A DNA stretch of 64,000 nt from Mycolicibacterium palauense (GCF_002592005.1 NZ_NVQF01000004.1:80004-144003), one strand, 5' to 3'. Shown: positions 42,684 through 50,549, counted from the first letter of the stretch. Translations and numbers: made by a program. The notes: generated by a model from the sequence alone, not told the origin.

Positions 42684-43076
42684 GTGAGGGTGATTGTGCG
42701 GACGCCGGCGGAACTGGTCGCCGAGTACGACCTGCCCGATCTCGACGACAGCGCCAGCGATGCCGAGGTCCTGGCCGCCGCGGCTGGCGCCGAGCCCGTG
42801 CAACGAAGCGGCCCGGAGGTCGTCGGCGATCCCTACGTGCACGCCCGCGTCGTCGAGCGCAGCCTGGGCAGGCTGGCTGAGCAGGGTCGACGCCTCTCGG
42901 AGGCCGAGGCCCGGCTCGGCGCGGAGAAGGACGCCGCCCGGAAGTTGGCCCAACGGTACTTCAAGGAGGGGCGGGCCAAGCGCGAGATCATCGAGGCGCT
43001 GGGCGTTTCGCGCCCAACGTTGGACTCCTGGCTGGGGGAAGGGTCCACTCGACCGCGGAAGAGAGGCGGCGGGTGA
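42684..43076 (+). CDS. Small HTH protein
   Basis: A 130-residue protein. The C-terminus (FKEGRAKREIIEALGVSRPT) is a helix-turn-helix like those of Hin-type or replication-associated proteins, followed by a basic tail; the middle is a coiled helix (RLSEAEARLGAEKDAARKLA). GTG at 42684 with CAGGAGG upstream. It is a candidate for the regulator acting at the adjacent TGTAAA operator. Confidence 0.65.
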   Translation: MRVIVRTPAELVAEYDLPDLDDSASDAEVLAAAAGAEPVQRSGPEVVGDPYVHARVVERSLGRLAEQGRRLSEAEARLGAEKDAARKLAQRYFKEGRAKREIIEALGVSRPTLDSWLGEGSTRPRKRGGG

Positions 43077-43112
43077 GGTCGCAGAGGCTGTGGCGGCGCG
43101 CGAAAGCGGCGC

Positions 43113-43137
43113 TGAGCAGTGCAGATACCACGTCCCC
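43113..43137 (+). repeat. Dispersed 25-bp repeat, copy between HTH and AbiEi genes
   Basis: Plus-strand copy, 19 of 25 positions, 36 nt after the HTH gene stop and 19 nt before the AbiEi start. Confidence 0.65.
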
Positions 43138-43156
43138 GGATTGCTACTATTGCTGC

Positions 43157-43825
43157 ATGGCCAACGAGCAGGCGTGGGGCCGGCTGCACGCTCGGGCCGC
43201 CGGCCAGTTCGGGCTGTTCACGGCAGCCCAGGCCCGTCACCAGGGTGTGGCTCGCTATGAGCTGGCCCGGCGCGTCGACTCCGGTGAGTTGTACCGGGCC
43301 CACCACGGCGTGTACGGGTTCACCGAGGATGCGGCCGACATGTTCGCCTTCGAGGACTGGGCCGCGCAATGGCTGGCGCTGCGTCCGGAGGACGACGTGG
43401 AGTTGCGGCGCGCGGATCCAGATTGCGTGATCAGCCACGACAGCGCAGCGGTGATCCGCGAGTTGGGCACCGTCGTCGCACGTGGGTTGTTCTTGACCGC
43501 CCCGCGGCGCATCAACACGCGATCGCCGCGCGTACACGCCTACCGGCGCGACATCGGCGCCCGAGGCGTCGACTGGGACATTGCAGAAGGGCTTCCGGTG
43601 GCCATGCCTGGGCGGATCATCGCCGACCTGGCACGCGACGATCTGGATGGCTCCCATCAGGGTGCAGTGATCGCCGACGTCCTCGATCAGGGGTTGTTGA
43701 CGCTGCACGAGGTCGGGGCTCGCCTAGAGCCGTTTGCGAGCCGATGGGGCGAGCAAGGAGGGGTGGCGTTGGCGAGGCGGTTCGTCTCCGAGGCGGGCCG
43801 CTTAACGCTTGCCCCGAGCAGCTAG
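43157..43825 (+). CDS. Type IV antitoxin, AbiEi family
   Basis: A 222-residue protein. Residues ~12-55 (RAAGQFGLFTAAQARHQGVA, YELARRVDSGELYRAHHGVY) are the AbiEi N-terminal winged helix, followed by the C-terminal antitoxin domain (DCVISHDSAAVIRELGTVVA, AMPGRIIADLARDDLDG). AbiEi represses the operon and counters the AbiEii nucleotidyltransferase without binding it. Here the toxin gene lies 900 bp downstream, beyond an inserted HigBA-like pair. Confidence 0.8.
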   Translation: MANEQAWGRLHARAAGQFGLFTAAQARHQGVARYELARRVDSGELYRAHHGVYGFTEDAADMFAFEDWAAQWLALRPEDDVELRRADPDCVISHDSAAVIRELGTVVARGLFLTAPRRINTRSPRVHAYRRDIGARGVDWDIAEGLPVAMPGRIIADLARDDLDGSHQGAVIADVLDQGLLTLHEVGARLEPFASRWGEQGGVALARRFVSEAGRLTLAPSS

Positions 43826-43849
43826 TATCGCTTGCAGCCACTATCGCTT
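43826..43849. promoter_or_regulatory. Direct repeats before the HigBA-like pair
   Basis: TATCGCTT at 43826-43833 and 43842-43849, 16 nt apart, directly after the AbiEi stop and 18 nt before the toxin start. Probable operator for the HTH antitoxin. Confidence 0.5.
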
Positions 43850-43867
43850 CCGAGTAATATACGTGGT

Positions 43868-44263
43868 GTGTTGATCGATTGGTCGGGTGAGTTCGACGCC
43901 TACCTCACACGGCTGGAGCAGTCGGAACTCGCTGACGATCAGCGCAGGCTCGATCTGCTGTACGCGGAACTGGAGGTGCTCGCAGATCTCGACGGTGCGC
44001 CGGCTGAGGACACTGCGACCCTCAAGCGGGTTCGGCAGTCGCGTCGCTATCCGGTGTGGCGTGTGGCTCATCCGTTCGTATCCGGTTTCGCTGTCCGGTT
44101 GATCGTGTGGTTCCCGTCGGAGCGAGAAGTGGTCGTTGCGCTGTTCTCGGCCGACAAGGCGAACATGGGTGACGTGTTCTACGACAGCGTGGGAACGCGT
44201 GCCGATGCAGCGATCGATTCGTGGAAGATGCAAACCGCAAAGGAGAGGCCCGAAGATGAGTGA
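43868..44263 (+). CDS. HigB/RelE-like toxin
   Basis: A 131-residue protein. YAELEVLADLDGAPAEDTAT, VRQSRRYPVWRVAHPF, VRLIVWFPSEREVVVALFSA and a C-terminal DAAIDSWK follow the RelE/HigB mRNA-interferase fold as seen in phage-derived Gp49-like toxins. GTG at 43868 (TTG at 43871 also possible). The HTH antitoxin follows with overlap, the usual HigB-first order. Confidence 0.75.
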   Translation: MLIDWSGEFDAYLTRLEQSELADDQRRLDLLYAELEVLADLDGAPAEDTATLKRVRQSRRYPVWRVAHPFVSGFAVRLIVWFPSEREVVVALFSADKANMGDVFYDSVGTRADAAIDSWKMQTAKERPEDE

Positions 44264-44645
44264 GGATTTCGTCCGGGGCAGCGATCGGTTGGCCAAGGCT
44301 CTCGCCGATCCTGAACGGCGCGCACGTGTCGACGTGATTCGCGCACAGATGCGCCAGGCCGACCGTGCACACAAGATGGGCTTAGCCGCGGTACGCCAGG
44401 CGGCGAACCTGACTCAGGTCGAGTTGGCGAACCGCATGGGCATCGGTCAAGCTGCGTTGTCCGGCTTGGAGAACCGAGAAGACCTGTTGTTGTCGACGTT
44501 GGCGAGTTACCTCGAAGCGGTCGGTGCGCGGGACGTGATGATCACCGCGCGGCTCGGAGATAACGTCGTCGAGCTCGCGCTCTCGTCGGCCGACGCAGCC
44601 CCCGTTGCGATCGAGCCGCCGGCGCCACCAGTGCAGGCGCCTTGA
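44256..44645 (+). CDS. XRE-type HTH antitoxin (HigA-like)
   Basis: A 129-residue protein. Residues ~40-95 (MGLAAVRQAANLTQVELANR, MGIGQAALSGLENREDLLLS, YLEAVGARDVMITARLG) form a Cro/C1-type HTH as in HigA. ATG at 44256 overlaps the toxin stop. The Pro/Ala tail is unusual. Neutralises the upstream toxin and represses the pair. Confidence 0.8.
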   Translation: MSEDFVRGSDRLAKALADPERRARVDVIRAQMRQADRAHKMGLAAVRQAANLTQVELANRMGIGQAALSGLENREDLLLSTLASYLEAVGARDVMITARLGDNVVELALSSADAAPVAIEPPAPPVQAP

Positions 44646-44717
44646 GGGCCCCTTTGTGCGACGGCGTAACGACATTGAACACCTGCAGCGGCGCGCGGCG
44701 GCGGTGTAGCGCGGAGC

Positions 44718-45746
44718 ATGTGCAAGGCCAGTAACGAGCCCGGTGGGCCCAAACGCTGCTCGGCTGACATGCGGGCCAGGGCGCAGGAGTCCCGTGACCG
44801 GGTGGCGGCGCTGGAGCAGCGTGAGCGTGAGATCGAGGAGCTGCTCGATGCGGGGCGCACGTACGGGTCTGAAACGGCGTTCCGGGCGGCGCTGAACACT
44901 CGGATTCGGCAGATTACGCGGGCCTCGGGCCTCGATTCCGCTGAGGTGGCCCGGCGGTTCGCGTTGCAGCAGTTCGTGTCCCGTCTGTTCGATCGGGATC
45001 CGGAGTCGTGGTTGGTGACCGGGGGCACGGCATTGCAGTTCCGGACCGCTGAGGCGAGGGCGACGGCGGATCTGGATCTGGCTGCGACTCGCGGTGTTGA
45101 GGATCTGACGGCGGTGTTGACGGCTGCGTCGCGGCGCCGCGCCGGCGAGCACGGGGAGTTCGTGGTGGCGGTCAGCCCGGGTAGTGGGCCTGGAGCGTTC
45201 ACGGGCAAGATCACCTATCTGCTGAACGGGGCCCGGTTCGCGGTGGCCAAGCTCGATGTTGCTGCGGGGCGGCAGTTTCCGTTCGAGCCGGACACGCTGG
45301 TTCCCGATCCTGTGGTGGCGATCGACGATGTGCGGCCGATGTCGGCGGTCCGCACGTACGCGGTGGCGTCCCATGTCGCGGATAAGGTCGCGGCGATGTA
45401 CGAGCTGCACGGCAGCAGTGGGGAGTCTCCGTCGACGCGTTCCCATGATCTGGCCGACATCGTGATCTTGTCGCGGTGCGCGCGCGTCGACGCCGAGGAG
45501 TTGCGCGCGGCGGTCCGCGGTCAGGAGCAGCGCCGCGGGATCGTGGTGCCCACTCCCCTGTCCTTGCCCAGCGAGCAGTGGCGGCGCAGCTATCCGGCGC
45601 GGGTTATGGAGGCGGGATTGCCGGTGGAGTTGCGGGATGCCGATGCTGCGCTCGTCGAGGCGGACCGGTTCGTGGGTGCGGTGCTCGATGGTCGGGTTCG
45701 TGCCGGTAGGTGGGATCCCGATCGCCGCTCGTGGCTGCCGTTGTAG
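44718..45746 (+). CDS. AbiEii nucleotidyltransferase toxin with conserved N-terminal signature
   Basis: A 342-residue protein. Residues 1-20 read MCKASNEPGGPKRCSADMRA, matching the N-termini of the ADP-ribosyltransferase and ArdC proteins. Residues ~95-125 (WLVTGGTALQFRTAEARATA, DLDLAAT) hold the nucleotidyltransferase G-G-x...D-x-D (D118, D120). SHDLADIVILSR and the C-terminal helices complete the AbiEii fold. AbiEii-type toxins modify tRNA ends. Its AbiEi antitoxin is upstream of the HigBA-like insertion. Confidence 0.8.
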   Translation: MCKASNEPGGPKRCSADMRARAQESRDRVAALEQREREIEELLDAGRTYGSETAFRAALNTRIRQITRASGLDSAEVARRFALQQFVSRLFDRDPESWLVTGGTALQFRTAEARATADLDLAATRGVEDLTAVLTAASRRRAGEHGEFVVAVSPGSGPGAFTGKITYLLNGARFAVAKLDVAAGRQFPFEPDTLVPDPVVAIDDVRPMSAVRTYAVASHVADKVAAMYELHGSSGESPSTRSHDLADIVILSRCARVDAEELRAAVRGQEQRRGIVVPTPLSLPSEQWRRSYPARVMEAGLPVELRDADAALVEADRFVGAVLDGRVRAGRWDPDRRSWLPL

Positions 45747-45750
45747 GTCT

Positions 45751-45775
45751 CTAGCTGGCGCGATGGCACGTCCCC
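45751..45775 (+). repeat. Dispersed 25-bp repeat, gene-end copy
   Basis: Plus-strand copy, 18 of 25 positions, 5 nt after the AbiEii stop. With the copy at 35486 it shares a further CGGGCTGGATCCGG about 10-15 nt downstream. Confidence 0.65.
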
Positions 45776-45893
45776 GTCGTGGGCACCGGCCGGGCTGGAT
45801 CCGGGTCTGGATCGACGACGGAGGGGCCAGGTCGGAGACGAATGTGGCTCTGGTGGTGGACTCCGAGGTCGTCGCCTTCGTATCGTGCCCGCC

Positions 45894-46118
45894 ATGAACC
45901 TGTTTCTGCACTTTCAGGCCCAGCAATTGCGTTTCATTGCAGAGATTTTCGAGCTAGCCGGGCTGCTGCCTCGCCGGTGGCTTTCCTGCACGATTTCCGC
46001 TGAGATCGCCCGGCTTGGACCGTCTCTGGACACGCCCGCGGGCCAGGCGCAGTTGCTTGTTCATCTCGACCGTGTGGCCATCGTGCTTCGCGTCTCGGCG
46101 AGGAATTGGACGTGGTGA
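45894..46118 (+). CDS. Possible small unknown protein
   Basis: A 74-residue frame (MNLFLHFQAQQLRFIAEIFE, LAGLLPRRWLSCTISAEIAR) with amphipathic helical pattern but no clear binding site. It lies in the gap between AbiEii and a convergent gene. Could be spurious. Confidence 0.3.
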   Translation: MNLFLHFQAQQLRFIAEIFELAGLLPRRWLSCTISAEIARLGPSLDTPAGQAQLLVHLDRVAIVLRVSARNWTW

Positions 46119-46136
46119 AGCGCCGGTGTGGACGCC

Positions 46137-47045
46137 TCAGGTGAGGCTGCGCAGGAGTTGGCCGAGGCGGACGAGGCGCTGGCCGGATGCCAGGCATTTC
46201 GGGGCGAGGGCGGCGGCCGGTCCGCCGGAGAGCTGCTCGGCGAGGGCGGTGGGTTCGCCGGCGGCCATGACGGCGGCGATCGCGGCTTCCAGGTCGATCA
46301 GGACCTGGGTGGCAGCGGCCGGTTCGGTGGCGGGTACCGGTGGGGCCGGCTGGGGTGCCGCGGTGGGGGTGGCTTCCGCGGGTGTCGGTTGCTGGCCGGC
46401 CGGAGCTGCGGTGGCGGGTTCTTCGTCCCAGGGTGGGCTGTCTGTCGGCGGCTGCTCGAAGCTGTAGCTTGCTGGGGTGCTGGGGGTGTGATCGTCGGTG
46501 TCGTCGTCGGGTACGGCCGCCGGGACCAGTGCGCCCAGTGGGGATTCGGTTGGTGTGGTGGAGGTTTCGGTGATGGGCCCGAAGCCGGGGTCGGTGGTGC
46601 GTTGCGTTACGGAGTCGATCAGTTCGCGCAGGGCGTCGGTTTGGGCGTCGGGTTCGATGATGCCTTCCAGGGCGCTGGGGGCTTGCTCGATGACGACGCG
46701 GGCGCCGGTGACGCCGAGGCGGGCGACGTCGGAGGAGGTGACGGGAATGCGGGTGCCGGGGGTGGTGAGTTCCTGGAGGGGCAGGATGAGCCCGACGATG
46801 CCCTGCTGGTAGCGGCGGGCGTTGGAAGCTGCGCATCCGAGTTGGTCTTGGACGAAGGCGGTGAAGCCGGCGTAGGGGCGGCCGGCGCCGTCGTTGATGT
46901 AGCGCCAGTCCTCGTCGCGGTAGATCTCGGCGAGGACCTCGAACGCTGTTTGGAAGGCGTTGTGCAGCTGTTCGGCTCGGCGCAGGGCGCGCTCTTGGCG
47001 GGTTTCGATGACGCCGGGTTCCTGGAAGACGAGTTCGGCGCTCAT
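46137..47045 (-). CDS. Unknown protein with helical N-terminus and Pro-rich linker
   Basis: A 302-residue protein. N-terminal 150 residues are helical (RALRRAEQLHNAFQTAFEVL, VQDQLGCAASNARRYQQGIV) and resemble DNA-binding proteins of plasmid maintenance (inference). A Pro/Thr/Glu linker (~155-240) leads to a short C-terminal helix. ATG at 47045 overlaps the upstream stop (ATGA). Last gene of the run from ArdC. Confidence 0.6.
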   Translation of the reverse strand: MSAELVFQEPGVIETRQERALRRAEQLHNAFQTAFEVLAEIYRDEDWRYINDGAGRPYAGFTAFVQDQLGCAASNARRYQQGIVGLILPLQELTTPGTRIPVTSSDVARLGVTGARVVIEQAPSALEGIIEPDAQTDALRELIDSVTQRTTDPGFGPITETSTTPTESPLGALVPAAVPDDDTDDHTPSTPASYSFEQPPTDSPPWDEEPATAAPAGQQPTPAEATPTAAPQPAPPVPATEPAAATQVLIDLEAAIAAVMAAGEPTALAEQLSGGPAAALAPKCLASGQRLVRLGQLLRSLT

Positions 47046-47656
47046 CGCTGGTCTCGCTGCGCGATCGCGGTGTCGATGAGGGTGGCGGCGTCGCCGAGGA
47101 AGGTGCTCACGCGTTTCCGGGTGTCCGGGTCCCGCCAGGCGGTGGTGATGACGTCGGCGAGGTCCGCGGTCAGGACGCCGAATTCGGCGGTGGTGTACAG
47201 GCGTAGTCGCTTGCGGGTCTGCAGGTCGGGTAGCAGTCGCAGCAGGGTGACGGTGACGGTGTTGGTGTCGACCGATGCTGTGGTTGTGCGGAACGTGCCC
47301 ATGATGCGTTGTTCGACAAGGACTTTGACGAGTGGGTCGCGGAATTGGCCGACGGGGACGACGGCCAGGGGTCCGTCGTTGTCGCTGGCGTTGCCGCGGC
47401 GCCGTCGTTCTTCGTACTCCTCGCCGGCCATGGTCAGCCCGGCCAGGTAGGTGGTCTTGAGTTCCTTGCGTTCGTTGTCGTCGCGGCTGAGTTCGTAGCG
47501 GCGGAAGGTTTCGGCGGCGCCGTCGGGGGTGGAGGCGTACGCGATCGCGTCGGCGTCGCGGCGGCGTCGCGCTTTGTCCAGCTTGGCCTGGACTTTGTTG
47601 AGTTCCCGCAGCAGCTCTTCTCGGGTGGGTTCTGCCTGAGTCATGGTGTCAGTCAT
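47042..47656 (-). CDS. Unknown coiled-coil protein
   Basis: A 204-residue protein. N-terminal coiled coil (REELLRELNKVQAKLDKARR) then a mixed domain (VDTNTVTVTLLRLLPDLQTR, FLGDAATLIDTAIAQ). Not recognised. ATG at 47656, with an in-frame ATG four codons later. It overlaps its neighbours by 8 and 4 nt, consistent with one operon. Confidence 0.65.
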   Translation of the reverse strand: MTDTMTQAEPTREELLRELNKVQAKLDKARRRRDADAIAYASTPDGAAETFRRYELSRDDNERKELKTTYLAGLTMAGEEYEERRRRGNASDNDGPLAVVPVGQFRDPLVKVLVEQRIMGTFRTTTASVDTNTVTVTLLRLLPDLQTRKRLRLYTTAEFGVLTADLADVITTAWRDPDTRKRVSTFLGDAATLIDTAIAQRDQR

Positions 47657-47807
47657 TGTCTCGCTCCTGGGCTTCGTCGACGCCGAAAAAGTCCTCGGCG
47701 GCGGCGGTGGCCTCCTCTTCGGTGGCCGCGGTGAAGCTGTGTCGTTCTCCGGTGTCGGGGTCTTCGATTTCGATCTCGACCTGGACGTGCTGATCGGGGG
47801 TGCTCAC
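47649..47807 (-). CDS. Small acidic protein between ArdC and the coiled-coil gene
   Basis: A 52-residue frame, GTG at 47807, reading STPDQHVQVEIEIEDPDTGE and ATEEEATAAAEDFFGV. High third-position GC, AAGGAC upstream and an 8-nt overlap with the next start support a real gene. Strongly acidic, so it could be an antirestriction or DNA-mimic-like accessory to ArdC (inference). Confidence 0.6.
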   Translation of the reverse strand: MSTPDQHVQVEIEIEDPDTGERHSFTAATEEEATAAAEDFFGVDEAQERDND

Positions 47808-47820
47808 GGGTGGTGTCCTT

Positions 47821-48861
47821 CTACTTCACGACCGCGGGGGCGGTCTGCGGGAGTGCGCCGATGATGGCCTTGCAGGCCTTGTTGACGCGATCGGCGGTCG
47901 CCTGAACCTTCTTGGGATCCCCGTTGGCCCAGCCGTCGATGTAGGCGAACGCGCTGCCGCCGGGGTTGAGTCCGTAGTGGCGGCCGATGACGTAGGCGAC
48001 GCTTTCGGCTTCGACCTCCATCGTGGGGCGCTGCCCGCCGGGTCCGCTGTGGTAGTCGTGGTGGCGTTCCATGTGCCCCATCTGGACGTGTGCCAACTCG
48101 TGGGCCAGCACGACAGCCTGGTGAGCGTCGCTGTAGCGGGTGCTGAGCACGACTTTCTTGGTGGGCTTGTCCTGGGTGTAGCCCTCGGGGCCGTCTTCGG
48201 GCAGTTCGACACGCTCGACGGTGTAGCCGTGGGCGGCGAGCTGCTTCTCGAGTTCGGTGTGCATCTCCGGTGGTGCCACGCCGGTTTCGCGGGTGTAGGT
48301 GACCTCGGGACGCTGAGGCAGGGGCGGGCCGGTGGTGTCAGCGACGTCGTAGACGGGGACGCTGAGCCAGCCGGTCAGGATTTCCTCGTCGGTACCGTCG
48401 GCTTTCTTCTTCTTGACGATCTGGGGTGCGCGGACCCAGATCGCCTTCGAGCCGGCGATCAAGTTGCGGTTGAACTTCTTGTTCCAGACCTTCTTCAGGC
48501 CGCCGACGAAGGTGGCGTCGGGGCGCTGCATGCGGATGAGCAGCTGGTTCTGCAGCGAGTAGTGGTGGAACTGGCTGGCGTAGTGCAGCCAGTCCTGCCA
48601 TTGCTCGCCGGTGTTGAGGTTGGCGATCGCGTCATCGATCTCGCGGCGGATGTCCTCCACGCGGGTGGTCTTGTCGGCGAAGCTGACGGTCTTGGGTGCG
48701 GCGGGCGGCACCGGCGCGGCCGCGGTGTCGGCGAGCGCGGACTTGAGGACCGCCTCGGCTTCCTCCAGGACCTCGACGGCGTGGGCGGAGTGGCCGTAGG
48801 CGGCTCGGGTGTCTCCGGAGCAGCGGCGTGGCCCTCCTGGGTCGGTGGTGGCTCGACACAC
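47821..48861 (-). CDS. ArdC-like antirestriction protein with conserved N-terminal signature
   Basis: A 346-residue protein from GTG 48861 (GAGGAGG 8 nt upstream). Residues 1-20 (CRATTDPGGPRRCSGDTRA after the start) carry the shared signature. Residues ~80-190 match the ArdC ssDNA-binding domain (WQDWLHYASQFHHYSLQNQL, ATFVGGLKKVWNKKFNRNL, SKAIWVRAPQIV, LTGWLSVPVYDVADTTG). Residues ~235-330 are a zinc metallopeptidase with LAHELAHVQMGHMERH and VEAESVAYVIGRHYGL. ArdC proteins protect incoming plasmid DNA in the recipient. Confidence 0.85.
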   Translation of the reverse strand: MCRATTDPGGPRRCSGDTRAAYGHSAHAVEVLEEAEAVLKSALADTAAAPVPPAAPKTVSFADKTTRVEDIRREIDDAIANLNTGEQWQDWLHYASQFHHYSLQNQLLIRMQRPDATFVGGLKKVWNKKFNRNLIAGSKAIWVRAPQIVKKKKADGTDEEILTGWLSVPVYDVADTTGPPLPQRPEVTYTRETGVAPPEMHTELEKQLAAHGYTVERVELPEDGPEGYTQDKPTKKVVLSTRYSDAHQAVVLAHELAHVQMGHMERHHDYHSGPGGQRPTMEVEAESVAYVIGRHYGLNPGGSAFAYIDGWANGDPKKVQATADRVNKACKAIIGALPQTAPAVVK

Positions 48862-48950
48862 GGGTGGTACCTCCTCGGGCGTGGACGCGGGGACCGCTAT
48901 TGCGATAGCGCCAGCCCGGCAAGGAGAGCTGGTGTGCGTCCTTATCCAGG

Positions 48951-48980
48951 AAGTACCGGTGCGGAGGGGTGTTTCCGTCG
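48951..48980 (-). promoter_or_regulatory. Bipartite motif GGAAAC-N13-GGTACT, copy 3
   Basis: On the minus strand CGACGGAAAC, 13 nt, GGTACTT, ending 90 nt before the ArdC start. Confidence 0.5.
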
Positions 48981-49071
48981 CGGGTACCGCGACGTTTTCT
49001 GCAGCCCGGCCACGAGCTCGCCTGGCGGTGAGCTGCGACCACACACGCGATGTAAGCCGCTTGCGCCTTGT

Positions 49072-49087
49072 TGTAAAGTCCTTTACA
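49072..49087. promoter_or_regulatory. TGTAAA/TTTACA operator, copy 2
   Basis: TGTAAAG and CTTTACA are perfect arms around TC. It lies between the divergent ArdC and ADP-ribosylglycohydrolase genes, 25 nt before the latter, and matches the site at 42555-42585. Confidence 0.7.
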
Positions 49088-49112
49088 TTAGTGAGGGGAG
49101 GTGAGGTGCACG

Positions 49113-50189
49113 ATGACGACTCGAACCGCGACGCAGAATCGCTACCGCAACGCTCTGATCGGCTTGGCGGCCGGTGACGCCTGGGGTTACCAGGTCGAAT
49201 TCCGGAAGTACGCGAACATGCCCGCCTACCCGGTGCCGGCACCCAAGAAGGTGTGGCGGATCTCCGACGACACCCAGATGACGCTGGCGCTGCACGACGC
49301 CCTCGTCGACGTCGCCGACCAGCTCGACGACATCGACGTCGTAACCAAGGCCATCACCGCACGCTTCCTGGAGTGGCAGGTCGACCGGGACAACAACCGG
49401 GCCCCCGGCGCCACCTGCATGGGATCGCTGACCCGGCTGCGTCACGGTGCGCACTGGCATGACGTCGGCGGCGCACTGCCGCGGCCGGGCTGCGGGGCGG
49501 TCATGCGTTTGGTGCCGGCCGCGCTGTGCCGGGATGACGTGTGGCTGGGCGTCACCGCGCTGCAGGCCGTCCTCACCCACAAGCATCCACGGGCAATCGC
49601 AGCCGCCCTGGTGCTCGCCGACGCGATCCGTTCGGCCACTCGGGTTCGCGGACACTTCCTCGAACACGCGATCAGCGCGGCGATGGCGATCGTGACCGGC
49701 GAAATCCCCTGGCTGCGTGATCAATTCCTCATCGACGTCCTGTCTCCCATGACCTCCGACGTCGCCGGGATGCTCGCCGACGGTGTGCGCGACACGCTGC
49801 TCGACGCGCTGCTGGACGCCTACGCGGTCAAGCAGGAGCTGGCCGCGCTGTCCCCGGCCGATTACGGCGATCCGTGCACCGGCATCGGGGAGGGCTGGGA
49901 GTCGGGTTCTGCTGTGGCGGTCGCGCTGCTCGTCGCAGACATGGCCACCGCGCCTGAGCGTCGGCGTGCTGCGCTCAACGGCCGGCAGGCCCTGGCGTGG
50001 GCGGCCACGAGCAACGGCGACTCGGACTCGATCGCGAGCATCGCCGGGGCTGTCATCGGTGCCGCTCACACCGGTGCCAGCTACTGGGCTGGGGTGAAGA
50101 TGTCCCCGCGGTTCGAGGCGCGGTACGCCAAGGCCCTGCGCCAGGCACCGGGAGCTGCACGGAGTTTCCTCGACGCCCACGCGGGCTGA
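49113..50189 (+). CDS. ADP-ribosylglycohydrolase (DraG/ARH family)
   Basis: A 358-residue enzyme expected to remove ADP-ribose from proteins or nucleic acid. Motifs: ALIGLAAGDAWGYQVEF (~15-30), ISDDTQMTLAL (D52, D53, T54) and ATSNGDSDSIASIAGAVIGA (~297-316), the paired metal-binding sets of the family. It could reverse the ADP-ribosyltransferase encoded at 35.6-37.4 kb, acting as immunity (inference). ATG at 49113 with GAGG upstream, just after the TGTAAA operator. Confidence 0.85.
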   Translation: MTTRTATQNRYRNALIGLAAGDAWGYQVEFRKYANMPAYPVPAPKKVWRISDDTQMTLALHDALVDVADQLDDIDVVTKAITARFLEWQVDRDNNRAPGATCMGSLTRLRHGAHWHDVGGALPRPGCGAVMRLVPAALCRDDVWLGVTALQAVLTHKHPRAIAAALVLADAIRSATRVRGHFLEHAISAAMAIVTGEIPWLRDQFLIDVLSPMTSDVAGMLADGVRDTLLDALLDAYAVKQELAALSPADYGDPCTGIGEGWESGSAVAVALLVADMATAPERRRAALNGRQALAWAATSNGDSDSIASIAGAVIGAAHTGASYWAGVKMSPRFEARYAKALRQAPGAARSFLDAHAG

Positions 50190-50203
50190 CATCGCAGTAA
50201 GGA

Positions 50204-50542
50204 TCAGCGCCTTATGACGTTGAGCAGCAGCAGAAGCCACGGGGCCGGCGCGCAGACTGAGACGCTGAGAACTACGGCTGCGGTGACGATTCCCTGCGGG
50301 ATGGCCGATGGGCCCGAGATGGGGAACGCGGTCGTGCAGACGTAGGCGAGTACGAGCACGAGAGCAAGGACGAGTATTCCGTACGCGGCGTGTGTGATGG
50401 AGATCGGGAGTGACCGCTCAGCGATGTTCGCATCGAGGCGGGGTGCGCCCCAGAGTGCGAATGTCAGAGCGCCGATGAGCAGGGTGCTGGACGCGAGCAT
50501 CATCCAGCCGTGGAGCGCGAAGAGCGTGAGGAGTTTGGCCAT
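50204..50542 (-). CDS. Small polytopic membrane protein
   Basis: A 112-residue protein with about three membrane segments (LFALHGWMMLASSTLLIGAL, AAYGILVLALVLVLAYV, VTAAVVLSVSVCAPAPWLLL). Not recognised. ATG at 50542 has no binding site; a bipartite motif copy is only 8 nt upstream, so the message may be nearly leaderless. Confidence 0.6.
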   Translation of the reverse strand: MAKLLTLFALHGWMMLASSTLLIGALTFALWGAPRLDANIAERSLPISITHAAYGILVLALVLVLAYVCTTAFPISGPSAIPQGIVTAAVVLSVSVCAPAPWLLLLLNVIRR

Positions 50543-50549
50543 ACTGTTC

